Source: Xylanibacter ruminicola (GTDB lineage Bacteria > Bacteroidota > Bacteroidia > Bacteroidales > Bacteroidaceae). From it: DNA of 64,000 nucleotides. The position numbers and the translations under genes are program-made. Positions 36,882 to 44,545 of this stretch are shown piece after piece. Positions within the stretch are counted from its first letter, which is position 1; every line of letters begins with the position of its first letter. The notes below the pieces were generated by a model, which was not told the DNA's origin, did no database searches, and saw nothing but the letters and a program-made list of their open reading frames with translations. The DNA lies in NCBI RefSeq assembly GCF_900107775.1, contig NZ_FNRF01000001.1:930001-994000 (forward strand), given 5' to 3'.

Positions 36882-38018
36882 TTATTCAATAATAAGGCCT
36901 CGCCATACTTCACCGGTATCCTTGCCTACCAGCCAGAGATAGCCGTTGTCGTCGGTGATGGCGGTGAGATTATTGGTGCCCAAAGCATCGGGTAATGTAT
37001 ATTTCGTTGTCGTTTTCCAGGTGATGCCCTGATCACGACTTACGTAAATGTTCTTGTCGTTGCCAATGGCCAAAACCACATTGTTAAAGTGTACCAAGTT
37101 CAAGTTCTCCATCTTAGGCAGGTAATAACCAGTGCTTTCCTCGATAGGAATGAGTACCCATTTTGAAGGCTGACTATTATGAGCATACTCTGCTATCTTG
37201 CGCCATACCATACAAGCCTTATCGCTCTTGTCGTTGGTGCCTATCAGCATCTGGTAATCGGTAGAATCGTTGGCAGCAAAGGCCCACGATGCAAAGGCGA
37301 TATTATCTGTTGGCAGCCAGGCTGCATCATCGTCGAGTATATCGGCTGCCCATGTGTCGCCGTTGTCCTTACTTACCATCAGCGTACCGTCGGTATCAAA
37401 GGCATACCCCTCGGCAGTGCCGTAACCTATCAGCTGCTTCATATCTGCTGTAGCAGCTTTCTGCTCCCACAGGGCTTTCTTGGTATCGGTAGGCAGATCG
37501 GCAGCAGTCTTCTGCTCCCAAATCATCTTATTTGTCTCGGCCTGGTGTACGTTGATTGATACTGCATAAGTGCGATAGCTGTTACCGCTCTGTGCGTATA
37601 CACGCAGGTCCTTCAGCTTGGTAAAGTCGATCGAGTCGGTACTGCTGTAGTAGAGCAGTGAGTCTTCGCCGTTCTTATCTGGGTAGTTTACTACCACCGT
37701 ACCAGAGTTAAGGCTGCTGATTGTGGCCAGAACGTGGTTCAAGTCAACATCCGATGGCAGCGAGTCGGTATTATATATCTTGCGCTGTGCCTGATCGATG
37801 GTGAATACAACAGGGTCGCTCAGCGTTTTCTTGTAAACAGAATCCGCACCTGCCGAAGTTGTGGTATGTACATAACGATTTACACACGACAGCTTGAACT
37901 GTGTAATAGCCGTGTTGTTGTAATACTGGGTGGTGTCGTCGTTCTCGTCCTTCAGGCACGAAGTCATCAGCAGGGCACCCGCCAGCATCATGCAAAGCGT
38001 AGAAATATATCTTTTCAT
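36882..38018 (-). CDS. DUF6242 family lipoprotein with BNR/sialidase-like repeats
   Basis: I start at 38018 (MKRYISTLCMMLAGALLMTSC), which yields a lipoprotein signal with Cys at position 21 and lies 36 bp after the -7 box; an upstream in-frame ATG would precede the likely transcription start. The 378-residue product has an N-terminal beta domain and then exo-alpha-sialidase/BNR-like repeats (VSKDNGDTWAAD, VSRDQGITWKTT). The protein should be anchored in the envelope. It leads the operon DUF6242, DUF6089, uppS, bamA, ompH x3, murI. Function unknown. Confidence 0.85.
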   Translation of the reverse strand: MKRYISTLCMMLAGALLMTSCLKDENDDTTQYYNNTAITQFKLSCVNRYVHTTTSAGADSVYKKTLSDPVVFTIDQAQRKIYNTDSLPSDVDLNHVLATISSLNSGTVVVNYPDKNGEDSLLYYSSTDSIDFTKLKDLRVYAQSGNSYRTYAVSINVHQAETNKMIWEQKTAADLPTDTKKALWEQKAATADMKQLIGYGTAEGYAFDTDGTLMVSKDNGDTWAADILDDDAAWLPTDNIAFASWAFAANDSTDYQMLIGTNDKSDKACMVWRKIAEYAHNSQPSKWVLIPIEESTGYYLPKMENLNLVHFNNVVLAIGNDKNIYVSRDQGITWKTTTKYTLPDALGTNNLTAITDDNGYLWLVGKDTGEVWRGLIIE

Positions 38019-38053
38019 TGAGTCAATAATCTCTATTTTGTTCAATTTGGCTG

Positions 38054-38061
38054 CAAATTTA
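38054..38061 (-). promoter_or_regulatory. -7 promoter element for the envelope operon
   Basis: The minus strand reads TAAATTTG, matching TAnnTTTG, 36 bp before the DUF6242 start. Confidence 0.65.
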
Positions 38062-38157
38062 CGCACATTTCTGCAAAAATGAGCACATTTCTACTTATAA
38101 TTAATGAAAATATGCCATAATTTGACCGATTTTAAGTTAGTTTAGGGTTTTAATACC

Positions 38158-38193
38158 AAAAAGAGCGCGGTATGAATCACTCACCCCGCACTC
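38158..38193 (-). terminator. Terminator of the small ORF transcript
   Basis: On the minus strand GAG-GCGG pairs with CCGC-CTC (one mismatch), followed by TTTTT. It lies just after the stop codon at 38197. Confidence 0.65.
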
Positions 38194-38196
38194 AAT

Positions 38197-38292
38197 TCAA
38201 CGTATGTTAGTATGCATGAGCGTATAAATGCTCAGGCCGGCAGATAATCCAACCATTACTAACATAACAGTTGTTTGAAAATCTAATAACAT
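38197..38292 (-). CDS. Small hydrophobic protein, 31 residues
   Basis: This ORF is too short for normal gene callers. It reads MLLDFQTTVMLVMVGLSAG and continues LSIYTLMHTNIR, one membrane-span-sized hydrophobic stretch followed by a basic end. Support comes from context: a -7 box at 38362-38369, a leader of about 65 bases that starts with a hairpin (GTAATC tccc GATTAC), AAGG 10-13 bases before the ATG, and a terminator right after the stop. I do not recognise the family. It could be a small membrane protein or toxin-like peptide, or the unit could be a noncoding RNA. Confidence 0.55.
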   Translation of the reverse strand: MLLDFQTTVMLVMVGLSAGLSIYTLMHTNIR

Positions 38293-38361
38293 AATCTTTT
38301 ACCTTAAAATCTAACTAATAAAAAACCTAATGAAATACAAGTAATCTCCCGATTACAAGTG

Positions 38362-38369
38362 CAAAGGTA
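38362..38369 (-). promoter_or_regulatory. -7 promoter element for the small ORF
   Basis: The minus strand reads TACCTTTG, matching TAnnTTTG. The rest of 38370-38448 is AT-rich with nothing recognised. Confidence 0.65.
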
Positions 38370-38448
38370 CAAAGAAAAAGTGAGAAACTAAAAGTGAATA
38401 GTAAATAGTTGAGGGTCTCAAGAGTTGATTTTGATATATATCAATAAA

Positions 38449-38478
38449 AATTGGCCACGCCTTTCGGCGCAGCCAATT
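38449..38478 (-). terminator. Terminator of pckA
   Basis: AATTGGC and GCCAATT, with inner CGCC/GGCG around TTTC, form the stem. On the minus strand it is followed by TTTTTATTG. Confidence 0.8.
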
Positions 38479-38505
38479 CTGATATTTAGAGTGATAAATC
38501 TCTTA

Positions 38506-40119
38506 TTAGAGCTTTGGACCAGCAGCAACCAGAGCCTTACCAGCCTCGTTGCCCTCGTACTTCTTGAAGTTCTTGATGAAGCGGCCAGCCAGATCCTTAG
38601 CCTTCTCCTCCCACTCAGCAGCGTTAGCGTAAGTGTCGCGAGGATCGAGGATGTTGGTGTCTACGCCCTCAAGCTGTGTTGGAACCTCGAAGTCGAAGTA
38701 AGGGATCTTCTTGGTAGGAGCGTTCAGGATAGCACCACCCAGGATAGCGTCGATGATACCACGAGTATCGCGGATAGAGATACGCTTACCAGTACCGTTC
38801 CAACCAGTGTTTACGAGGTATGCCTTAGCACCGCTCTTCTCCATCTTCTTAACCAGCTCCTCAGCATACTTTGTTGGGTGCAGCTCGAGGAATGCCTGAC
38901 CGAAGCAAGCAGAGAATGTTGGAGTAGGCTCAGTGATACCGCGCTCTGTACCAGCCAGCTTAGCTGTGAAACCAGAGAGGAAGTAGTACTTAGTCTGCTC
39001 AGGAGTCAGGATAGATACTGGGGGCAGTACACCGAATGCATCAGCACTCAGGAAGATAACGTTCTTAGCGTCAGGACCTGCACTCTTACCATTTACCTTC
39101 TGGGCAATCTTCTCGATGTGGTCGATAGGATATGATACACGAGTGTTCTCGGTTACGCTCTTATCAGCGAAGTCGATCTTACCATCCTCAGCAACAGTTA
39201 CGTTCTCGAGTAGAGCGTTACGACGGATAGCGTTGTAGATATCGGGCTCGCTCTCCTTGTCAAGGTTGATAACCTTAGCGTAGCAACCACCCTCGAGGTT
39301 GAATACACCCTCGTCGTCCCATCCGTGCTCGTCGTCACCAATCAGCAGACGCTTTGGATCGGTTGACAGAGTGGTCTTACCTGTACCAGACAGACCGAAG
39401 AAGATAGCGGTGTTCTTACCCTCCATGTCGGTGTTAGCAGAGCAGTGCATTGAAGCGATACCCTGCAGAGGCAGATAGTAGTTCTGCATTGAGAACATAC
39501 CCTTCTTCATCTCACCACCGTACCATGTGTTGATGATGCACTGCTCACGGCTTGTTGTGTTGAAGGCAACACAAGTCTCTGAGTTCAGACCCAGCTCCTT
39601 GTAGTTCTCAACCTTAGCCTTAGAGGCGTTATAGATTACGAAGTTAGGCTCGAACTTCTCCAGCTCCTCAGCAGTAGGCTGAATGAACATGTTTGTTACG
39701 AAGTGTGCCTGCCATGCTACCTCAACGATGAAGCGAACAGCCAGACGTGTAGCCTCGTTAGCACCGCAGAAAGCATCTACTACATAGAGGTTCTTGTTAG
39801 AGAGCTCCTTGATAGCGATGTCCTTAACCTGCTTCCAAACCTCCTCGCTCATGGGGTGGTTGTCGTTCTTATATTCCTCAGAAGTCCACCATACCTTGTC
39901 CTCGCTCTGTGCATCCTTTACGATGTACTTGTCCTTAGGTGAACGGCCGGTGTAGATACCAGTCATAACGTTTACAGCGTTGAGCTCGGTGTTTACGCCC
40001 TTGTCGAAACCCTCGAGTCCAGCCTTGGTCTCTTCCTTGAAGAGCTCCTCATACGATGGATTGTGTGCAATTACGGTAGAACCTGTAATGCCATACTGAG
40101 TCAAATCTAACTTTGCCAT
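38506..40119 (-). CDS. pckA: Phosphoenolpyruvate carboxykinase (ATP)
   Basis: The gene encodes 537 residues. [18 protein letters not shown] is the kinase P-loop, [23 protein letters not shown] the metal and substrate loop, and TGRSPKDKY and [19 protein letters not shown] are further signatures. In Prevotella-type succinate producers it often runs toward oxaloacetate, fixing CO2 on PEP, with ATP formation; that direction is inferred from physiology. It is monocistronic with its own -7 box and terminator. Confidence 0.97.
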   Translation of the reverse strand: MAKLDLTQYGITGSTVIAHNPSYEELFKEETKAGLEGFDKGVNTELNAVNVMTGIYTGRSPKDKYIVKDAQSEDKVWWTSEEYKNDNHPMSEEVWKQVKDIAIKELSNKNLYVVDAFCGANEATRLAVRFIVEVAWQAHFVTNMFIQPTAEELEKFEPNFVIYNASKAKVENYKELGLNSETCVAFNTTSREQCIINTWYGGEMKKGMFSMQNYYLPLQGIASMHCSANTDMEGKNTAIFFGLSGTGKTTLSTDPKRLLIGDDEHGWDDEGVFNLEGGCYAKVINLDKESEPDIYNAIRRNALLENVTVAEDGKIDFADKSVTENTRVSYPIDHIEKIAQKVNGKSAGPDAKNVIFLSADAFGVLPPVSILTPEQTKYYFLSGFTAKLAGTERGITEPTPTFSACFGQAFLELHPTKYAEELVKKMEKSGAKAYLVNTGWNGTGKRISIRDTRGIIDAILGGAILNAPTKKIPYFDFEVPTQLEGVDTNILDPRDTYANAAEWEEKAKDLAGRFIKNFKKYEGNEAGKALVAAGPKL

Positions 40120-40187
40120 ATTACTAATCTTTATTTTAAGTTGTGAATATTATCCTTTTGTTATATATAACTTTCTAAAAAGCGCTG

Positions 40188-40195
40188 CAAAGTTA
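40188..40195 (-). promoter_or_regulatory. -7 promoter element for pckA
   Basis: The minus strand reads TAACTTTG, matching TAnnTTTG; the leader to the ATG is about 65 bases. Confidence 0.7.
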
Positions 40196-40271
40196 CAAAT
40201 TATTCTCGAATTGACAAGTGGCATTTAGCAATATTTTGTGCGCACACAATTCTTTTTAGGTTAAAGAAGCT

Positions 40272-40309
40272 AAAAAAAAACGTCGGAGTAGCGCTTTTGC
40301 CACTCCGAC
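40272..40309 (-). terminator. Terminator of the GH32-MFS-fructokinase operon
   Basis: GTCGGAGT pairs with ACTCCGAC, followed by T9 on the minus strand. It lies 25 bp after the fructokinase stop. Confidence 0.85.
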
Positions 40310-40333
40310 ATATCATTTTCTGATTTTGGATAT

Positions 40334-41209
40334 TTACTTTTTTAGCTCATCTGGAATCACAGGCATGGCGCCGTTCTGGGTGCATACATAGGCGCTTACC
40401 TGTACGGCTGTTTTGTGGGCTTCCTGTACGGGTTTCCCGTTGATGATTGATGCACAGAACGAGCCGGTAAACGAGTCGCCGGCGCCCACGGTGTCGGCAA
40501 CCTCCACCTTGGGTGTCTCCTGGAATGAACACAGACCATCGTCGGTGAAAACATACGAGCCATTAGTGCCACAGGTCAGTACCAGCATTTTTAAGTGGTA
40601 GTCCTCTACAATCTGATGGCAAGTGTCGCGCATGTCCAGACTGTCGTAGCCAAACATGCGGTTGATAACAACCAGCTCTTCATCGTTGATTTTTAGGATG
40701 TTGCAGATGCAGAACGAGTCCTCGAGAATCTCTTTCGAGTAGAACTGCTGACGCAGGTTGATGTCGCAGATTTTTATACAGTCTTCTGGCGTGGCGTCCA
40801 GGAATTTTCGGATGTTCTCACGGCTTACCACGTTGCGCTGTGCCAGCGATCCGAAACAAACGGCACGGGCATTCTTAGCTATCTCCTCCATCTCGGCTGT
40901 GAATGGGATATTGTCCCATGCTACGTTTTCCTTAATGTCATAGGTGGGTATGCCGTCGCCCGTTAGCGTCACTTGTACCGTACCGGTAGGATAGGGCACA
41001 TGCGGCATCAGGTAGTTCAGATTGTGCTCCTTCAGCGCCTCAATGGTCTCCTCGGCCAGCGCGTCGTCGCCAAGTGCGCTGATGGCAATAGTGTCCAATC
41101 CGAACTGTGCTGTATGATAGGCGAAATTTGCTGGTGCGCCACCAAGTTTCTTTCCTTCGGGAAGTACGTCCCACAATGCCTCTCCGAGGCCTACTATATA
41201 TCTCTTCAT
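40334..41209 (-). CDS. PfkB-family carbohydrate kinase, probable fructokinase
   Basis: The gene encodes 291 residues. GEALWDVLPEGKKLGGAPANFAYH near the start and VADTVGAGDSFTGSFCASI near the end are the two PfkB signatures, the second with the catalytic Asp. In this locus it should phosphorylate fructose to fructose 6-phosphate in the cytosol. It is the last gene of the operon GH32, MFS importer, kinase, and matches the position of BT1757 in the B. thetaiotaomicron fructan locus. Confidence 0.92.
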   Translation of the reverse strand: MKRYIVGLGEALWDVLPEGKKLGGAPANFAYHTAQFGLDTIAISALGDDALAEETIEALKEHNLNYLMPHVPYPTGTVQVTLTGDGIPTYDIKENVAWDNIPFTAEMEEIAKNARAVCFGSLAQRNVVSRENIRKFLDATPEDCIKICDINLRQQFYSKEILEDSFCICNILKINDEELVVINRMFGYDSLDMRDTCHQIVEDYHLKMLVLTCGTNGSYVFTDDGLCSFQETPKVEVADTVGAGDSFTGSFCASIINGKPVQEAHKTAVQVSAYVCTQNGAMPVIPDELKK

Positions 41210-41214
41210 AATAC

Positions 41215-42366
41215 TTAGTTGTTTTTTACGTTCTTAATATAGGTAAACAGATAAATCACTCCAACAGCCATTACTGCTACTGCGCCGGCCTGGCCCATAG
41301 CGTCGCTGGCAATTCCCATCAGCAGTGGGAAGATAGTGCCGCCAAACAGTCCCATAATCATCAGTCCCGATACCTCGTTCTGCTTCTGTGGCATAGCTGT
41401 CAGTGCCTGGGCAAAACAGATGGAGAAGATGTTAGAGTTGCCGTAGCCCACCAGTGCTATAGCTGCGTAGAGTATCCATTTTTCTGTGCCGATAAAGAGT
41501 CCACACATCGATAGCGCCATCATCACTACGCTGATTACGAAGAATGTGCGATTAGGCAATACTCGCAGGAAGAACGATCCGGTAAGGCAGCCGATGGTAC
41601 GGAATATGAAGTACAGACTGGTGGCAAATGCGGCATCGTTCAGCGTCAGTCCCAGTCGCTCCATCAGTATCTTTGGTGCTGTGGTGTTGGTGCCCACATC
41701 GATGCCCACATGACACATGATACCAAAGAATGACAGCAGTACGATAGGTGTGCCCAGCAGTTTCAGGCATTCAGTAAATGTAGATGCGTTGCCTGTGGTG
41801 TGTTCTTCTTCGATAGGCGTAACTGCCAGCAGTGCTGCAGCCAGAATACCCACCACGAAGTAGATCATAAACAGCACTCGCCAGTCGTAGCCGAACGAGG
41901 GCAGTACCTGTGTGGCGCCCCACATGGCCAGATATGGAGCCAAGAACGAGGCGATGGCCTTGATAAACTGTCCGAAGGTAAGTGTCGATGCCAGATTCCC
42001 TCCGCCCATCACTGTTGATACCAGTGGGTTAAGCGATGTCTGCATCAGGGCGTTACCTATGCCAAGCAGCGAGAATGCGCAGAGCATTATGCCGAAGTTC
42101 TCGCCAAACAGAGGCAGAAGCAGCGATACGATAGTCACGCCGAGCGATAGCAATACAGTGTTCTTTCGTCCGATCTTGTTCATCAGCATCCCCGTAGGTA
42201 CGCTGAAGATCAGGAACCAGAAGAATACGAGCGACGGGAAGATGTTGGCCACGCTGTCTGTCAGCTGCAGGTCTTCCTTCACATAGTTCGATGCAATGCC
42301 CACCAGGTCGACAAATCCCATGGCGAAAAAGCAGAACATCACGGGGATCAGAGCAAATTTCTTCAT
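41215..42366 (-). CDS. MFS sugar transporter (fucose-permease-like), probable fructose importer
   Basis: The gene encodes 383 residues with about 12 membrane helices. The first helix region FFAMGFVDLVGIASNYVKEDLQL and the loop MNKIGRKNTVLLSLG (the MFS helix 2-3 motif) are as in FucP-like proton symporters. It should carry fructose released in the periplasm across the inner membrane; the substrate is inferred from the flanking GH32 and kinase genes. It ends five bases before the kinase. Confidence 0.9.
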   Translation of the reverse strand: MKKFALIPVMFCFFAMGFVDLVGIASNYVKEDLQLTDSVANIFPSLVFFWFLIFSVPTGMLMNKIGRKNTVLLSLGVTIVSLLLPLFGENFGIMLCAFSLLGIGNALMQTSLNPLVSTVMGGGNLASTLTFGQFIKAIASFLAPYLAMWGATQVLPSFGYDWRVLFMIYFVVGILAAALLAVTPIEEEHTTGNASTFTECLKLLGTPIVLLSFFGIMCHVGIDVGTNTTAPKILMERLGLTLNDAAFATSLYFIFRTIGCLTGSFFLRVLPNRTFFVISVVMMALSMCGLFIGTEKWILYAAIALVGYGNSNIFSICFAQALTAMPQKQNEVSGLMIMGLFGGTIFPLLMGIASDAMGQAGAVAVMAVGVIYLFTYIKNVKNN

Positions 42367-42396
42367 ATTACTAAATATTCTCTAAATTCTAAATTC

Positions 42397-44067
42397 TTAC
42401 TTCTTAATCTCATATATGGTCGCCTTTCCGCCCTTCACCTTTATGTTATTATAAGGTTCTGATGGGAATACCAGGTTTGTCATTGCCATCTTTCCTTCTG
42501 CATCGAAGGCCTCGATAGAACAGCGGTCGATAAACAATCGCAGCTGTTTGATATGTCCATAGGTGGGAGCGATAGTTGTGCATGCAAAAGCCTCACTGAA
42601 GCTCACGTCGCCACTCTTTGTGCGGTCCATGCTGAAGCTCTGGCGCTGTCCGTCGTAAACCATCGTCACCTCCTCGCCCTTTGAGTTCGAGAGCACAATC
42701 TCCGCCTGATTCTTCACGTCCACTACTATCTCGCAAGCTTCAGTCGGCTTCCTTACCTTGGCTCCACGCATGTCCAGCATCTCCTTCGATGGTACTACGC
42801 TTACGTATGTCTCCTCGCCAAAGTTAAACAGTCCCAGGTCGCGAGGAATGCTGTTGCCCGAGCGATACTGCTTGGTTGGCACCTGGTTGGCATACTGCCA
42901 GTTGCTCATCCATGCCAGTACCACATGACGGTTCTCAGGTGCATTGTAGAACGATACTGTAGCATAGTGATCCTTGCCATAGTCCATCCATTTAGTTACC
43001 TTTGGCATCGACTCGCAAGTAAACTTATGTCCGTCGAATTGCCCCACAAAGTACTGTGTAGCACTACCTCCGAATGGGCCGCCAGGGTTGATGTTGCAGA
43101 TAAGCACCCACTTGTCGCCAATCTGAATCAGGTCGGGACACTCCCAAACGCCACCGTGATTGCCATACTCCTGACCGAAAGCTGACTCGTATTTCCAGTC
43201 TTTTAGGTTCTCTGACGAGTAGAGCTGCATCTCCTGACCCACTGCCAGGATCATCACCCAGCGCTTGGTGCCCTCAAACCAGAACACATTGGGGTCGCGG
43301 AAGTCGGGCTTGTCGCTGGTCAGTATAGGGTTTCCTTCATATTTCTTGAATGTCATTCCACCGTCTTTTGATATGGCCATCGACTGTGTCTGGTGGTGAC
43401 CGGCTGAGGTGTAGAAGGCTACTACATCATCTCCGTTGGTGATACATGAGCCACTGAAGATGCTACCCAACCAGTCGGGCTCGAATGTCTGTGGCTGTGC
43501 TTCCCAATGCACCAGGTCTTTCGACGTAGAGTGGCCCCAGTGCATGTTCTCCCATTGTGAACCATAAGGGTTGTACTGATAGAAGAGATGCCAAACACCA
43601 TCTTTGTAGAACATACCGTTAGGATCATTCATCCAACCATATACTGGTGTATGATGATAAACCGGGCGGAAGCGCTCGCGATTGGTGGTGTCGAAGGTAT
43701 CGCTATACTTGATTTCCTTCCAACAGGCGAACTCGCCTACGGCACCTTTCAGACGGCGGTCGCCATGAAACTCGATGTCGAGCAGCTGGGCATCTTTCAG
43801 TTCGTAGGGCACATAGTAATCTACGCGATCTACTGCCAACTTCACATTGATGCGCTGCACCATCTCGTTCTTCCCGTTTACCACAGCTATTGCTGCAATG
43901 TCCTCAGTTTCCTGTACGGGCAGCAGTAAGTACTTGGTTGGTTGTTCCACTCGCAGCATGGCATGCTTTTCGCCCAGTACCATAGGTGTTACTTGGGCCA
44001 TTGCCGATGCAGAGGTAAGCACGGCTGCCACCATCATCATTACCGTTTTTCTCATTTTGCTATTCAT
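42397..44067 (-). CDS. Glycoside hydrolase family 32, periplasmic exo-fructanase
   Basis: I start at 44067 (MNSKMRKTVMMMVAAVLTSASAMAQ) since the -7 box at 44098-44105 rules out the ATG at 44100; MRKTV at 44055 is an alternative. The 556-residue product has a type I signal peptide, an N-terminal extra domain of about 100 residues, the five-bladed propeller with GWMNDPNGMFY (nucleophile Asp), DFRDPNVFW (transition-state Asp) and VWECPDLI (acid/base Glu), and the C-terminal beta-sandwich ending in LRLFIDRCSIEAFDAEGKMAMTNLVFP. It should release fructose from short fructans. It leads the importer-kinase operon. Confidence 0.94.
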   Translation of the reverse strand: MNSKMRKTVMMMVAAVLTSASAMAQVTPMVLGEKHAMLRVEQPTKYLLLPVQETEDIAAIAVVNGKNEMVQRINVKLAVDRVDYYVPYELKDAQLLDIEFHGDRRLKGAVGEFACWKEIKYSDTFDTTNRERFRPVYHHTPVYGWMNDPNGMFYKDGVWHLFYQYNPYGSQWENMHWGHSTSKDLVHWEAQPQTFEPDWLGSIFSGSCITNGDDVVAFYTSAGHHQTQSMAISKDGGMTFKKYEGNPILTSDKPDFRDPNVFWFEGTKRWVMILAVGQEMQLYSSENLKDWKYESAFGQEYGNHGGVWECPDLIQIGDKWVLICNINPGGPFGGSATQYFVGQFDGHKFTCESMPKVTKWMDYGKDHYATVSFYNAPENRHVVLAWMSNWQYANQVPTKQYRSGNSIPRDLGLFNFGEETYVSVVPSKEMLDMRGAKVRKPTEACEIVVDVKNQAEIVLSNSKGEEVTMVYDGQRQSFSMDRTKSGDVSFSEAFACTTIAPTYGHIKQLRLFIDRCSIEAFDAEGKMAMTNLVFPSEPYNNIKVKGGKATIYEIKK

Positions 44068-44097
44068 TTTTTGTTGTACGATTTTAGATTTCTGCTG

Positions 44098-44105
44098 CAA
44101 AGTTA
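44098..44105 (-). promoter_or_regulatory. -7 promoter element for the GH32 operon (copy A)
   Basis: The minus strand reads TAACTTTG inside the conserved block TCTGCTGCAAAGTTAAG, which recurs 348 bp away at copy B. Confidence 0.7.
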
Positions 44106-44138
44106 AGTCAAATCGCGTGTATATCCTATAAATAATGT

Positions 44139-44163
44139 TTCATTTCTTAAGAAAAATCGTTCA
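44139..44163. promoter_or_regulatory. Paired TTCA half-sites of the fructan regulon, copy A
   Basis: TTCA begins at 44139 (in TGTTTCA) and at 44160 (in CGTTCAT), 21 bp apart and 34 and 55 bp from the end of the -7 octamer. Copy B and the susC promoter have the same geometry. I infer an AraC-type activator site. Confidence 0.5.
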
Positions 44164-44192
44164 TTGCAACAAATTTTTATGCAATGAACGAT
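44156..44192. repeat. 13-bp inverted repeat, copy A
   Basis: ATCGTTCATTGCA and its exact inverse TGCAATGAACGAT are separated by 11 bases. On the minus strand the hairpin is followed by TTTTTC, so it may be a weak terminator, while its arm holds the distal TTCA half-site. Between here and 44285 lie a 12-bp direct repeat (TCTAACTACTTT at 44211 and 44255) and nothing coding. Confidence 0.8.
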
Positions 44193-44285
44193 AATTGAAA
44201 GGTTTAATTCTCTAACTACTTTTCAATTGCAAAGTACCTAGCGTGCAATTGTTTTCTAACTACTTTGCAAATACTACACTTCAAT

Positions 44286-44321
44286 AAAAACGTGCGACTC
44301 TCACGAACCGCACGTTTTTTT
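44286..44321. terminator. Strong terminator of the short transcript
   Basis: AAAAACGTGCG pairs with CGCACGTTTTT around a 12-base loop, with T or A runs on both sides. Confidence 0.85.
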
Positions 44322-44440
44322 GAAAAACCAATCCATTACCTTACTACTAAATTACTAACTAACATTTAACCAATTAATCACTCGATGAACCTAAAACAAT
44401 TTAACTAACTAATAACAATATGACCGTATCCTAAATCTTC
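44286..44440 (-). ncRNA. Putative short transcript in the fructan locus, with possible 11-codon peptide
   Basis: A -7 box at 44446-44453 points into this region and a strong terminator ends it after about 155 bases, with no known gene between. The promoter is a diverged copy of the GH32 promoter, including the candidate regulator sites, so the RNA should be made on the same substrate. It contains an 11-codon ORF at 44301-44336 (MDWFFKKTCGS) preceded by AAGG and ending inside the terminator stem, which resembles a leader-peptide attenuator, though no gene follows immediately. Function unknown; it may be a small RNA or encode a peptide. Confidence 0.5.
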
Positions 44441-44445
44441 TGCTG

Positions 44446-44453
44446 CAAAGTTA
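44446..44453 (-). promoter_or_regulatory. -7 promoter element for the short transcript (copy B)
   Basis: The minus strand reads TAACTTTG in the same TCTGCTGCAAAGTTAAG block as copy A. Confidence 0.65.
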
Positions 44454-44486
44454 AGACGTTTTTCAATATCCATCGATAAATAATGT

Positions 44487-44511
44487 TTCAACTGCTAACA
44501 AAAATCGTTCA
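44487..44511. promoter_or_regulatory. Paired TTCA half-sites of the fructan regulon, copy B
   Basis: TTCA begins at 44487 and 44508, again 34 and 55 bp from the end of the -7 octamer. The blocks AAATAATGTTTCA and AAAATCGTTCATTGCAACA are identical to copy A while the bases between have diverged. Confidence 0.5.
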
Positions 44512-44540
44512 TTGCAACATTTTTATGCGCAATGAACGAT
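44504..44540 (-). terminator. Inverted repeat copy B, likely terminator of the susC operon
   Basis: ATCGTTCATTGC pairs with GCAATGAACGAT over 12 bp, and on the minus strand TTTTTG follows. It begins five bases after the stop of the GH32 lipoprotein, the last gene of the susC operon. Confidence 0.6.
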
Positions 44541-44545
44541 TATTT

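Noticed and set aside
44156..44192. Inverted repeat as the end of an insertion sequence
   Set aside because: The two copies are each self-paired hairpins and not the ends of one element; the bases between hold no transposase.
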